The notes: generated from the letters alone by a model not told the origin. 47,057 nucleotides of DNA from UBA2108 sp002713215 (GCA_937891015.1 CALAPY010000084.1:1-47057); one strand, 5' to 3'; shown: positions 36,206-45,567, counted from the first letter of the stretch. Numbers and translations are program-made.

Positions 36206-36332
36206 AACATTAGAGCATTACATAGAACACCTCAAAATAGGGTTGTCAAAATTTTTTAGATAACTCCCTAATGGTAGCTCATCACAATTTTTAAGAAGCG
36301 CAAAAAGCCATTATTCATACTTTCGCATTTGT

Positions 36333-37937
36333 ATGAAACTTTTGAAGTCAAGCATTCTACCTATAGTTATATCAATTGTATTCATTTCAGGTTTCTACCT
36401 GGGGTCATTCAAGTCTGGAAATAACCCCACTAATTCGGAGATTTTTTCTTATGCCAATACGTCCAATAAACTGAACCAGATCCTGGACTACGTAGAACAA
36501 GAATATGTAGATAGTATGGACCGTGAATTCTTAATGGATGAAACCATCGAATTCATGCTTCAAAAGCTTGACCCACACAGTTACTATATAACGGCTGCAG
36601 ATATTCAGGCTATGAGTGAACCGCTCGAAGGCAGCTTTGAGGGTATCGGTGTCCAGTTTAGTATTCAAAAAGATACCATTGTCGTAATTGATCCGATCAG
36701 TGGCGGACCTTCGGAGAAGGTTGGACTTAAAGCTGGTGATCGAATTGTTGAAGTAGATTCCGAGCTGGTGGCTGGCGTTGGAATTACCAATGCAAAGGTT
36801 ATGAAGCTTTTAAAAGGTCCAGGAGGTACAGAGGTAACAGTAGGTGTTGTAAGAGATGCCAAAAGCCAGGTATTTGATTTCAACATTATTCGGGATAAAA
36901 TTCCAATTTATAGTGTGGATGTTGGATACATGATAGAACCTGATATTGGGTACATTAAAGTATCCCGATTTGCAAAAACCACGGCTGACGAGTTTGTTCA
37001 AGAGTCAAGCAAACTGCTCAATCAGGGTATGCAAAAACTCATACTGGACCTGCGAGGTAACGGCGGGGGATTTATGGATGCTGCTATCCAAATGGCTGAC
37101 GAATTCTTAAGTGATGGTAAGCTCATTGTATATACAGAAGGAAGAGCACGATCTAAGGAGGAGTATCATGCGACTTCAGATGGTCAGCTTCAAAACGTTG
37201 ACGTGGTGGTATTGATTGACGAGGGTTCCGCTTCGGCCAGTGAAATTGTCGCTGGAGCATTGCAGGATAATGACAGAGGAACTATCGTTGGAAGGAGGTC
37301 TTTTGGTAAGGGGTTGGTGCAGGAGCAAAACTCCTGGCCTGATGGAAGTGCTACCCGGTTGACCATTGCACGATATTATACTCCAACAGGTCGTTGCATC
37401 CAACGTTCTTATAAAAATGGAACTAAGGCTTATCATGATCAAATTCGAGTTCGGTTCGAAAATGGCGAGTTGGAGGATTCATCAAGAATTGAATTGGAGG
37501 ATTCTATTCCGTTCACCACTCCCGGTGGAAAAACAGTATATGGAGGTGGTGGAATTATGCCGGATGTTTTTGTCCCACTGGATACTTCGGGCGCCAGTTT
37601 CTACCTTTCAAAATTGTATTACAAGGGGCTTTTTTATCAATTTAGTTTCGATTACTCTGATCATAACAGAGAAAACCTGTTGTCTTTTGGAGATGTGGAC
37701 CGTTTTATCGATGAATTCACGGTAAAAGGTGGTGTTGAAGAAGAGTTTTATGAGTTTGCCAAAAGTAAGGGTATCGAAAAGGATGAACGAGGGATTGAAA
37801 ACTCAAGAAATCAAATACTGTATCGTTTGAAGGCCGGGATAGGAAGAAATATTTACGGTAGTATGGGATATTATCCAGTCCTAAATAGTGAAGACAGTGC
37901 GGTTACCAAAGCTCTATCTTCATTTGGCAAATTATAG
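36333..37937 (+). CDS. S41 family C-terminal processing peptidase (second CtpA-like)
   Basis: 534 residues. An N-terminal signal anchor (about 7-25) precedes a PDZ domain (about 103-175, with FEGIGVQFS and LKAGDRIVEVD). The S41 catalytic domain has LDLRGNGGG, GSASASEIVAGALQD (nucleophile Ser301) and SFGKGLVQ (Lys326), then YTPTGRCIQRSY. It is closer to the classic CtpA layout than the copy at 24960-26633, which has a longer helical tail. The predicted location is periplasmic, with a role in envelope protein turnover. It stands alone on the plus strand and ends one base from the convergent serine hydrolase gene. Confidence 0.94.
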   Translation: MKLLKSSILPIVISIVFISGFYLGSFKSGNNPTNSEIFSYANTSNKLNQILDYVEQEYVDSMDREFLMDETIEFMLQKLDPHSYYITAADIQAMSEPLEGSFEGIGVQFSIQKDTIVVIDPISGGPSEKVGLKAGDRIVEVDSELVAGVGITNAKVMKLLKGPGGTEVTVGVVRDAKSQVFDFNIIRDKIPIYSVDVGYMIEPDIGYIKVSRFAKTTADEFVQESSKLLNQGMQKLILDLRGNGGGFMDAAIQMADEFLSDGKLIVYTEGRARSKEEYHATSDGQLQNVDVVVLIDEGSASASEIVAGALQDNDRGTIVGRRSFGKGLVQEQNSWPDGSATRLTIARYYTPTGRCIQRSYKNGTKAYHDQIRVRFENGELEDSSRIELEDSIPFTTPGGKTVYGGGGIMPDVFVPLDTSGASFYLSKLYYKGLFYQFSFDYSDHNRENLLSFGDVDRFIDEFTVKGGVEEEFYEFAKSKGIEKDERGIENSRNQILYRLKAGIGRNIYGSMGYYPVLNSEDSAVTKALSSFGKL

Positions 37938-37938
37938 C

Positions 37939-39096
37939 CTATAAATTTTCTCCAAAAATTCTGTACGCCATTTCCATGTATGCGTAAATTTCATTCGGAT
38001 GCTCGTTGCCTTTTGGTTTAATTCTTTTGTGACCAAGCCTGCAAATTATTACTTCATCTTCTGGAATAACTAATATATACTGGCCTAAGATTCCCCGCGC
38101 ATAAAATACTTTCTTATCCCTAAAGCTAGTTAACCACCACTGATAGCCATACCGGATGCAAGGATCACCATTCTTTTCTACGAGGTCAACTTCCTTAAGC
38201 GATTCACTTACATACCAGGAGGGAACAATTTGTTCTCCATTGAATTTGCCAGAATCTAAATACAGCTTTCCAATTCTTGCAAAATCCCGAGCATTGCTGT
38301 TGAAGCAGCAGAAGGCCTTTTCATATCCATTGTCGTTATCAAGGCTCCACAATGCATCATTTTTTGCCCCAATCTTTGACCACACGTTTTCTGAAAAATA
38401 GTCTGAAAGGGTTTTACCTGTCGCTTTATTGATTATGAACGAAAGCAGCTGGGTGTTACCACTAAGGTAGGTGAACTGCCCTTTTTTATCTCCCTGGTAT
38501 TCATAACCTAGAGTCAGTTTCCATAAATCATCACCATAATTGGCCCTTGCCGGATACGCAAAAGGGTTGATATAATCCTCATCGAAATTGATCCCTGAAT
38601 TCATCATCAATAAGTCACGGATGGTTACTTGAGCTCCGCCTTCAAATTCCGGAATAAAATCTGATATCGTTTGATCAAGCGATTGAATTGATCCATCTTG
38701 TAGAGCAGCACCTATGGCAATGCTAACCAAACTCTTGGCCATTGAAAACGAATTACTTTTACTATCCTTATCGTATCCATCCCAATAATGTTCATAACGA
38801 ACGGTATCGTCTTTTACAACAACAAAAGCCACCGTTTTAAGCTCTTTATGTAGCTCAGACTCAATTTCACTAAACTCAAATTCATTAAGCTTTTCTGGCC
38901 AGGCTATATGATTATTTGCCTTTACTTCGCGATTACTAAAAACCTGGAATTCGTCAATCGCCGGCCCAAACCTTCCTTTAAAAATAGTATTGTTCAATGT
39001 TGGATAGAGATGCAAATTTCCAGTGACTACCAACACGAAATGCAGCAGTATTGTAACTCCTAACGCAAGTAAAACTTTTTTTAGGCCCTTATTCAT
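37939..39096 (-). CDS. Beta-lactamase-related serine hydrolase
   Basis: 385 residues with an N-terminal membrane segment (about 6-25, VLLALGVTILLHFVLVV). A class C beta-lactamase/esterase fold follows. The SxxK motif is NSFSMAKSL. The Tyr-containing second motif is probably YLSGNTQ. The LGHKRIKP region near the end takes the place of the KTG box. Such proteins include esterases, D-aminopeptidases and carboxypeptidases; a true beta-lactamase role is not indicated. It starts directly after the lipB stop with no gap. Confidence 0.88.
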   Translation of the reverse strand: MNKGLKKVLLALGVTILLHFVLVVTGNLHLYPTLNNTIFKGRFGPAIDEFQVFSNREVKANNHIAWPEKLNEFEFSEIESELHKELKTVAFVVVKDDTVRYEHYWDGYDKDSKSNSFSMAKSLVSIAIGAALQDGSIQSLDQTISDFIPEFEGGAQVTIRDLLMMNSGINFDEDYINPFAYPARANYGDDLWKLTLGYEYQGDKKGQFTYLSGNTQLLSFIINKATGKTLSDYFSENVWSKIGAKNDALWSLDNDNGYEKAFCCFNSNARDFARIGKLYLDSGKFNGEQIVPSWYVSESLKEVDLVEKNGDPCIRYGYQWWLTSFRDKKVFYARGILGQYILVIPEDEVIICRLGHKRIKPKGNEHPNEIYAYMEMAYRIFGENL

Positions 39097-39798
39097 TTAA
39101 TTGATGTATTCAATCCCAAATACACTGGATAGCTTATTCAATAGTACAGATTTTATTTCATCCATCTTAACCAGGCTGCCCAATTCCTGAGCTATTGAAG
39201 TCACTTGCTTATCCTCAATTCCGCACGGAATTATGTTATTGAAATAGCCCAGGTCGTTATTTACGTTTAAGGCAATTCCATGCATGGTCACCCATCGAGA
39301 GCATCGAATACCCATAGCACAAATTTTACGAGCCTTAAGCTCATCATCCGGATCCAACCAAACACCGGTATAACCATCATACCGGCCGGCCTTTATACCG
39401 TATTCTAAAAGCAGTTGAATCACCGACTCTTCCAATTCTCTCAAGAATCGGTGAATGTCGGTATAGAACTTTTCCAAGTCAAAAATGGGATAAACTACTA
39501 ATTGACCTGGCCCATGGTGGGTAATATCCCCTCCCCGGTTTATTTTATAAAAAGATGCAGATATATCTTCCAACTCATTGGCATTGAGCTTCAAGTTGTC
39601 CATAGACCCACTTTTTCCTAAAGTATAAACCAAGGGATGCTCGCAGAATAATAAATGATGCGTGGTGTCTTCCTGGGAATTAATGTTCTTACGATTTCTA
39701 AGCTTAATTTGTACGTTTTGTTGGTTCAGCTGCTCCTGATAATCCCAGCATTTCTGGTAATCTACAAGGCCTAAATCTTCGAAATATACTTTTTGCAA
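39097..39798 (-). CDS. lipB: Octanoyl-[ACP]:protein N-octanoyltransferase
   Basis: 233 residues of the BPL/LplA/LipB fold. The signature is NRGGDITHHGPGQLVVYP. Catalytic residues are Lys158 in ARKICAMGIR and Cys192 in IIPCGIEDKQVTS. It moves octanoate from acyl carrier protein onto lipoyl domains, such as that of OdhB encoded elsewhere in this window. It lies 3 bp after the sugar-phosphate isomerase gene and abuts the serine hydrolase. LipA is not seen here. Confidence 0.95.
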   Translation of the reverse strand: MQKVYFEDLGLVDYQKCWDYQEQLNQQNVQIKLRNRKNINSQEDTTHHLLFCEHPLVYTLGKSGSMDNLKLNANELEDISASFYKINRGGDITHHGPGQLVVYPIFDLEKFYTDIHRFLRELEESVIQLLLEYGIKAGRYDGYTGVWLDPDDELKARKICAMGIRCSRWVTMHGIALNVNNDLGYFNNIIPCGIEDKQVTSIAQELGSLVKMDEIKSVLLNKLSSVFGIEYIN

Positions 39799-39801
39799 AA
39801 C

Positions 39802-40785
39802 CTATAAATCCGCGAGTTGGTCTTTTAGGATACCAATTACGTCCACTTCAACGGGATCTATTCCCTGCTTTTCCGCAAGAATTACTGAAACCCAATCGCC
39901 TAAATAAATGAGATAATAAGCCCTTTCTACAATAGAATTCCCTTTCGACCAAATCTCAGTATAAGAAGATGTTGACTTAGAAATCTGACTTTCGGCAAAT
40001 TCCATTCTTTTTTGCGTTCTATAAAAGTCGTCTTCATTTCTGAATATAACTACCGCTGTTTCGGGGTAATTCTTTGCCCAGGCAACCAATTCATTATGGT
40101 TCATTTCCGGCAAAACGTGATGCCAGCAAAGCATCTTAGAATTCTCATTAATTTGCTGACGAAAGCGAACTCCAATACCTTCGAAACCAGCATCGGAATA
40201 AATAATTGGAATCTTATTTAAAAGTTTATCCGCAATGCCCTCGGCATCAACCATTATTTCCTCCTTATACTCGATCAAATGAGAATAGACCCGACTAATG
40301 TCGGTTCGAAATTCCTGATCAATTAAATTGTAGTGAGTAAGCAATCTAAACAGCTGTACAGAAGAGTAGCCAAAGGCAGACCTGGGTGGGTAGCCTCCAG
40401 GAATAACAATATGATTATAATTATTCGCTTTTGCTATCTCCAACAATTTTCCTCCCGATGTAATGCAGGCAATTTGTGCTCCAGATTTCTGAGCCTTTTC
40501 CAAAGCAATCAATGTCTCTTCTGTATTGCCCGAATATGAGCTTGCAATGAACAAGGTGTCCTTATTTACAAAAGATGGAAGTGAGTAATCTTTATTGATT
40601 ATAATTGGAATACTGGCTTTGTCTCCCGTTAATTGAGACACAATGGTTCCACCAATTCCAGAGCCTCCTAGACCTGATATACACACGTTCAAAATTGGCT
40701 GAGTTGCGTTATCCAGTTTTGCATTATCCGCAATCTCTACAGCATGCTTTATCTGTTCCGGTAACTTGTTAACTAAATTTCTCAT
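39802..40785 (-). CDS. Bifunctional phosphoglucose/phosphomannose isomerase-type SIS protein
   Basis: 327 residues. An N-terminal SIS domain has CISGLGGSGIGG and ASSYSGNTEETL for binding the sugar phosphate. PGGYPPRSAFGYSSVQLFR and the catalytic EMNHNELVAW segment match archaeal-type bifunctional phosphoglucose/phosphomannose isomerases, which are also widespread in Bacteroidota. It interconverts fructose-6-phosphate with glucose-6-phosphate and/or mannose-6-phosphate, which could feed glycan synthesis. It is the first gene of the isomerase-lipB-serine hydrolase operon and follows a strong terminator. Confidence 0.88.
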   Translation of the reverse strand: MRNLVNKLPEQIKHAVEIADNAKLDNATQPILNVCISGLGGSGIGGTIVSQLTGDKASIPIIINKDYSLPSFVNKDTLFIASSYSGNTEETLIALEKAQKSGAQIACITSGGKLLEIAKANNYNHIVIPGGYPPRSAFGYSSVQLFRLLTHYNLIDQEFRTDISRVYSHLIEYKEEIMVDAEGIADKLLNKIPIIYSDAGFEGIGVRFRQQINENSKMLCWHHVLPEMNHNELVAWAKNYPETAVVIFRNEDDFYRTQKRMEFAESQISKSTSSYTEIWSKGNSIVERAYYLIYLGDWVSVILAEKQGIDPVEVDVIGILKDQLADL

Positions 40786-40795
40786 TGATTTTTAT

Positions 40796-40824
40796 AAACA
40801 AAAGGCCGATCACAGATCGGCCTT
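40796..40824 (-). terminator. Terminator of the T9SS cargo gene
   Basis: AAGGCCGATC (40802-40811) and GATCGGCCTT (40815-40824) form a perfect 10-bp stem with a three-base loop. On the minus strand it is followed by TTGTTTAT, after the stop codon of the 40847-42427 gene. Confidence 0.85.
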
Positions 40825-40846
40825 CTTCAACAAATATTAGCGTAAT

Positions 40847-42427
40847 TTAGCGCATTATTTTATTTACGATCTCGTATTCCTCCCCAGAAATTTTAAGAAG
40901 AAAAAGTCCACGTGAAATCTCTGGCATATCCAAAACTCTTTTATCGTTGGATAATACTTCCTGTAAGTCAAACCTTTTAATTGTTGCTCCGGTCATTCCA
41001 ATTAATTCAACCTGAACTCTTCCGGCCGGCACATTGCCAAACTCAATATGCAACTCTCCATTCTGAACCACGTAGGTTTTGATTTCACCAGTTGTAATAT
41101 TGCCGGCAACACTTAATGGAGTCCCGCAAGTAGTATCAACATTAATAGTTATTTGAGCGTCATTAATACAACCCAAGGCAGAAATAGCCTTAACAGTAAT
41201 GGTACTCGTTTTTCCAGGTGTTATGGTCTTAATCTTATCTGCTGATACTACACCGAATCCCCAATCGAACAATACACCAGCATTCGATGTAATCGTGATT
41301 GTATCAGGAACATCAACACACAATACTTTACCATTAGAGGACTGGGAAAGGGAAATATCGGGTATCGGATTCACTCCTACCTTTAACGTCATGGACGCTG
41401 TACAACCATTTGTAAACCCTTTCACTGTGTAATCGGTAGTTGCCGATGGGAAAAAAGCCGCATCAGCAGCTGTTGTATCAACAACTGTTGCTGTTGGTGA
41501 CCAATGGTATTGATTTGCACCACCCATGGACACTTTTGCTGTATCTCCTATACATATAGTTGAATCGGATTTCCATGTCCTAATCAAAAGAGGTTTAATG
41601 TTTGACGGGTTGTAGGTTAATGGAAATACCACAAAACATCCATTAGAACTATCTATTCTTGCGGTAATCATTACTGTTTGAGTTACCATTAATGTTGTTT
41701 GGGGGCCTGTTGTATCACCCACAATTGCAGCAGGGCTCCATTTATACGTATTCCTACCGTGGCTGGATTTAATTGTTAATAGCTCGTCAAAACATACCGA
41801 TTGACCAAAACCCAGGCTAAATCCTCCAACATATCCCTGAATAGTTTCTTTGGGCAATTGCCGAACAGTTGTAATCATGGTATCCCTTCCCTTACAGCCA
41901 TTTGAGTCAGTTCCTGTAACCCAATATCTTCTTGGGCTAAGTGCAATATCATAAACCGTATCACCAGTTGCAAAAGGATCGTTCAAACTTGAACCCCAGG
42001 TATACGTTTTAGCTCCCGAACCATACAACCACAATGTATCTCTAAAACAAGGTGTTGAATCACTCAAGGTCATTTTAACCACAGGTAATGCATTTACCGT
42101 AACGGTATAAAAGGTTGTATCCTTAACTCCTGAAGAATCTCCAATAACCCTATAATGTGTGGTTTGCATTGGTGAAACACTTACTGTATCTCCAGTGGTT
42201 GGTGAAACAGTGGAAGCTCCTGTAGTATCAGCCCATGAAAAGCTCACCCCACTAACACGACTGCTTGTAGCATAAAGCTGAACTGTTGTTCCTGAACAAA
42301 TGGTATCTGTTGTAACTGGTTTAACAGTTGTCTGCCCGTAGCTATTCGTACTGAGAATAACAGCACTCACCAGTGCTATTGGAAGAATTAATCTCGACGC
42401 TTTAATAAGAATATTGTGCATATACAA
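40847..42427 (-). CDS. Secreted Ig/PKD-like repeat protein with T9SS type A sorting domain
   Basis: 526 residues with a signal peptide (cleaved near NSYGQ). Tandem beta-sandwich segments of about 80-100 residues follow, rich in Thr, Ser, Val and Tyr, with recurrent motifs such as SDSTPCFRDTLWLYG, YTWGS and DSNGCKGRDT. The final 80 residues carry a type IX secretion sorting signal: an Asn/Gly-rich strand pair ending SRGLFLLKISG and NKIMR. It should cross the outer membrane through the T9SS and be released or anchored. No enzymatic motif was seen; adhesion or matrix roles are possible. It has a near-consensus promoter and a strong terminator, so it is probably monocistronic. Confidence 0.85.
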   Translation of the reverse strand: MYMHNILIKASRLILPIALVSAVILSTNSYGQTTVKPVTTDTICSGTTVQLYATSSRVSGVSFSWADTTGASTVSPTTGDTVSVSPMQTTHYRVIGDSSGVKDTTFYTVTVNALPVVKMTLSDSTPCFRDTLWLYGSGAKTYTWGSSLNDPFATGDTVYDIALSPRRYWVTGTDSNGCKGRDTMITTVRQLPKETIQGYVGGFSLGFGQSVCFDELLTIKSSHGRNTYKWSPAAIVGDTTGPQTTLMVTQTVMITARIDSSNGCFVVFPLTYNPSNIKPLLIRTWKSDSTICIGDTAKVSMGGANQYHWSPTATVVDTTAADAAFFPSATTDYTVKGFTNGCTASMTLKVGVNPIPDISLSQSSNGKVLCVDVPDTITITSNAGVLFDWGFGVVSADKIKTITPGKTSTITVKAISALGCINDAQITINVDTTCGTPLSVAGNITTGEIKTYVVQNGELHIEFGNVPAGRVQVELIGMTGATIKRFDLQEVLSNDKRVLDMPEISRGLFLLKISGEEYEIVNKIMR

Positions 42428-42446
42428 GTGTAATTTTATTTGGCTT

Positions 42447-42477
42447 CAAATCTAGTTACTTTGAGTGATTAATTCAA
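42447..42477 (-). promoter_or_regulatory. Promoter of the T9SS cargo gene
   Basis: On the minus strand TTG (42477-42475) is followed after 20 bases by TAGATTTG (42454-42447), a good fit to TTG-N19-TAnnTTTG. It lies about 20 bp before the start at 42427. Confidence 0.65.
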
Positions 42478-42648
42478 TAGTCAAAAAATAACCGGCAATT
42501 TTGCACAAAAAATTGTCTTAATATGGATTTAAAACTGACAAATAATATTCAAAAAATCACAATTCAAAACCCGATTTATAAATTGATGGAGATTCGTTTT
42601 ATGCATGTTAAATGCTGTTAAGCCCCTATTTTACTGGGTTTTCAACAA

Positions 42649-42656
42649 TACATTTG
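42649..42656 (+). promoter_or_regulatory. -7 box upstream of the histidine kinase gene
   Basis: TACATTTG matches TAnnTTTG exactly and ends 13 bp before the ATG at 42670, so the transcript leader would be under 10 bases. Confidence 0.5.
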
Positions 42657-42669
42657 CCTTTCGAAATCT

Positions 42670-44289
42670 ATGAACAACAAACTAATTCATTGGCTTATTG
42701 TTGGTATATCCATGTCACTGATTGCTTTGGTTAGCATTCAGCTTTATTGGGTTAGTAAAGCCGTTACAATTAAGAAGGAAGACTTTGAAAGATCAGTTCA
42801 TATAGCGCTGACCAATGTGATTAATCTTCTTGAAAAGGAAGAAGCCATAAAAAAAATTAAATCTCACCAACAAGGTCGTTTTCTGTTTACCAGTGATGAA
42901 AACGTAGCACAAATTGATGATTTAATCAGCGATTCGGCCTATCAATATTTGGTTTATAAAACCTTAGAGAAAAAAGACGAAGGCATTGAAGTAAGAATAG
43001 TAGAGGAGCAAGAAGGAAAGAGAACCGTTACCGACTTAATCACCATTGGGCAACACAAGCCAATGGTACAAAACTCTCCCGGTCCAATGGACTATTCTTC
43101 GAATAAAGAAAATGATCAGAGCTACTATTCCTCCGACCTGCCCATCAAGTTGGATACGGGTTTACAGAACAAGCTTGTTAATAAAACAGTATTGGTAAGT
43201 GACATTGTAAGAAGTCTGATTGAAATTGACCTCTCCGAAAACATTGAAAACAGGGTTAACGCGGTGCATGTGGAAGAGTTACTTCAACAAGAATTATTGA
43301 AAGAAGGGATAACCACAAGGTTCTATTACGGTATTTATAATCAGGACAAGGAATACAAATTGGGCAATTTGCCCTCCATGGATTTTAAGATGAAACGGGA
43401 ATATTCCATCCTGTTGTTTCCTAAAGACTTAATCCTTCAGGACAATTCACTGAAGATCACCTTTCCTAAACAAATCAACTATATCTATTCTTCAATTTCT
43501 TTTCTTTTGGTTGCCTCATTATTAATAATCGTGATCATTTTTCTGGCGTTCTTTTACAGCATCAAAACCATTTTAAGGCAGAAGAAGCTATCCGAAATTA
43601 AGAATGATTTCATCAACAACATGACGCATGAACTAAAAACTCCAATTAGTACCATTTCTCTTGCTTGTGAAGCATTGACAGATCCTGATATTTCGGCAAC
43701 CCCCAAGTTACTGGGGCGTTATATTACCGTTATTAATACTGAAAACAAGAGATTATTCAATCAGGTTGAAAATGTTTTAAAGAGTGCAGTTTGGGGTAGC
43801 AAAGCATTTAAACTCAGCAAGGCAGAAACGAATATGAATGAAATTATTGAGTCGGCCATCTCGAAATTTCAAATGCAACTACAAGGTAAAAATGGTTCCA
43901 TTACTTATACCAATGAAGCTAAAACACATACGTTTTTAGCGGATAAGGCTCACATTACTAATATGCTTCACAACCTAATCGATAATGCAATTAAGTATTC
44001 CAACAAGGATCCTGAGATAAAAATTAAAGCTTGGAATGACGAGGATAATTTTGTGCTTTCCATTTGCGACAATGGTATTGGGATAAGCAAAGAAAACCAG
44101 AAGAAAATATTTGATAAGTTATATCGGGTTCCAACTGGTAACCGACACGATGTCAAAGGTTTTGGATTAGGCTTAAATTATGTGAAATCTATTGTAGAAA
44201 GGCACGATGGTAAGATATCTGTTGCGAGTCGGTTAAATAAAGGTACTACTTTTACAGTCACATTTCCAATGCATAATATATTAAACTGA
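42670..44289 (+). CDS. Sensor histidine kinase
   Basis: 539 residues. The first membrane helix (about 8-29) is followed by a large periplasmic sensor region (about 30-270) with no recognisable ligand domain. The second helix (about 273-298) leads, without an evident HAMP domain, to the dimerisation helix NNMTHELKTPIST (phospho-acceptor His320). The ATP-binding domain has NLIDNAIKYS (N box), CDNGIGIS (G1) and GFGLGLNYVKSIV (G2). The layout resembles the RprX-type kinases of Bacteroides. It is followed 5 bp later by its response regulator. The signal is unknown. Confidence 0.94.
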   Translation: MNNKLIHWLIVGISMSLIALVSIQLYWVSKAVTIKKEDFERSVHIALTNVINLLEKEEAIKKIKSHQQGRFLFTSDENVAQIDDLISDSAYQYLVYKTLEKKDEGIEVRIVEEQEGKRTVTDLITIGQHKPMVQNSPGPMDYSSNKENDQSYYSSDLPIKLDTGLQNKLVNKTVLVSDIVRSLIEIDLSENIENRVNAVHVEELLQQELLKEGITTRFYYGIYNQDKEYKLGNLPSMDFKMKREYSILLFPKDLILQDNSLKITFPKQINYIYSSISFLLVASLLIIVIIFLAFFYSIKTILRQKKLSEIKNDFINNMTHELKTPISTISLACEALTDPDISATPKLLGRYITVINTENKRLFNQVENVLKSAVWGSKAFKLSKAETNMNEIIESAISKFQMQLQGKNGSITYTNEAKTHTFLADKAHITNMLHNLIDNAIKYSNKDPEIKIKAWNDEDNFVLSICDNGIGISKENQKKIFDKLYRVPTGNRHDVKGFGLGLNYVKSIVERHDGKISVASRLNKGTTFTVTFPMHNILN

Positions 44290-44294
44290 AAAAC

Positions 44295-44990
44295 ATGGAA
44301 AAAGAGTCGATTAAAATACTTGTAGTTGAAGATGACCAAAACTTAGGTGATCTACTTAGTGAATACCTGCAAGCTAAAGGATTTGAAAGTGATCTTCGCA
44401 GAAATGGCAAGGAAGGATTAGAAGCATATCGAACTTCACATTACGACCTATGCATTTTTGATGTTATGATGCCAGTTAAGGACGGCTTTTCATTGGCAAA
44501 AGATGTTCTAAAAATAAACCCTGAAGCACCTATTATCTTTTTGACGGCTAAATCCATGAAGGAAGATAAGCTTGAAGGGTTTAAGCTCGGAGCTGATGAC
44601 TACCTGACCAAGCCTTTTTCAATGGAAGAATTGCTAATGAGAATTAAAGCAATTTTGAGAAGGACCAAAAAGGAAAGGGATCATCAAAAGCAAGAAGACT
44701 TTGTTATTGGAGACTTTTCTTTCAGCAGCAAACTTCAGGAGTTGAAACTTAACGGAGGTGTTCAAAAACTTACTTCAAAGGAAAATGATTTACTGAAGCT
44801 ACTGGCTTTAAACCTCAATGAGGTAACCGATCGTTCCTACGCATTAAATCACATTTGGGGAGACGACTCTTATTTCAATTCAAGAAGTATGGATGTGTAT
44901 ATTACCAAATTGAGAAAATACCTGCGCGGAGATGACAAACTTGAAATAGTCAATGTTCATGGTAAAGGGTTCAAACTTTTGGTAAAGTAG
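44295..44990 (+). CDS. OmpR/PhoB-family response regulator
   Basis: 231 residues. The receiver domain has the acidic pocket VVEDDQN, phospho-acceptor Asp56 in IFDVMMP, and Lys106 in LTKPF. A C-terminal winged-helix domain (about 135-230) has ENDLLKLLALN and SRSMDVYITKLRKYL as its recognition helix. It should bind DNA when phosphorylated by the kinase encoded immediately upstream. A strong terminator follows. RprY of Bacteroides is a plausible relative; targets are not predictable. Confidence 0.95.
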   Translation: MEKESIKILVVEDDQNLGDLLSEYLQAKGFESDLRRNGKEGLEAYRTSHYDLCIFDVMMPVKDGFSLAKDVLKINPEAPIIFLTAKSMKEDKLEGFKLGADDYLTKPFSMEELLMRIKAILRRTKKERDHQKQEDFVIGDFSFSSKLQELKLNGGVQKLTSKENDLLKLLALNLNEVTDRSYALNHIWGDDSYFNSRSMDVYITKLRKYLRGDDKLEIVNVHGKGFKLLVK

Positions 44991-45014
44991 AATTGGATAT
45001 AAATCTTATTGGAG

Positions 45015-45043
45015 AGGGCTGAAAATAATTCAGCCCTTTTTTT
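45015..45043 (+). terminator. Terminator after the response regulator gene
   Basis: AGGGCTGAA (45015-45023) and TTCAGCCCT (45029-45037) form a nine-base stem around AATAA, followed by a run of seven T. This is a textbook intrinsic terminator for the kinase-regulator operon. Confidence 0.9.
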
Positions 45044-45051
45044 GTGCCGTT

Positions 45052-45549
45052 TTATTCAAAACAAATAAGCACCTGGCCTTTGGCCACCGCCACCCCCTGT
45101 TCAACCTCAATGGATTTTATTACTCCGTCTGCCGGGCATTTAATATTATTCTCCATTTTCATTGCCTCCAATACTAACAGCAAGTCACCTTTGGCAACCG
45201 ACTGGCCAACTTCAACTTTTACATCCAATACCAAACCCGGCATTGGGGCTATTAGGTCCTCTGCATTTTCTTCAGTACTTAGGTCCATTCCAAGCCGTTC
45301 GAGGAGGTCATCGTATTTATCTTTTGCACTTAATGAATAAATGGTTCCATTTACTTCAATTTCGAACTCTTTCTTTGACGGATTAGCAGATATAATTTTC
45401 ATGGTATAACCCCTTGAGTCATGAATGATGTGAAAAGAACCATCCTTGTTTTCCAAAAGATCAATATTTATTTGCTCACCATCGAGCTCAATGTTACTTC
45501 CGTTAAACTCAACCTGAATTTCCTTTTCTCTGCCTTGTACTTTAATCAT
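45052..45549 (-). CDS. Biotin carboxyl carrier (biotinyl/lipoyl attachment) protein
   Basis: 165 residues from the ATG at 45549 (MIKVQGREKEIQV). An in-frame ATG at 45606 would add 19 residues encoded across the promoter region. The C-terminal biotinyl domain has MPGLVLDVKVEVGQSV and the biotinylation motif LEAMKMENNI. The N-terminal half (about 1-85) is the beta-rich region found in Bacteroidota carrier subunits of acyl-CoA carboxylases. The matching biotin carboxylase and carboxyltransferase genes are not in the window. It converges with the response-regulator gene across the terminator and diverges from the M1 peptidase gene. Confidence 0.9.
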   Translation of the reverse strand: MIKVQGREKEIQVEFNGSNIELDGEQINIDLLENKDGSFHIIHDSRGYTMKIISANPSKKEFEIEVNGTIYSLSAKDKYDDLLERLGMDLSTEENAEDLIAPMPGLVLDVKVEVGQSVAKGDLLLVLEAMKMENNIKCPADGVIKSIEVEQGVAVAKGQVLICFE

Positions 45550-45567
45550 AGCTAATTCTATTGCGGA

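Noticed and set aside
37939..39096. Serine hydrolase as an antibiotic-resistance beta-lactamase
   Set aside because: SxxK alone is shared by esterases and peptidases, the KTG box is replaced, and the context is housekeeping. There is no support for a resistance role.
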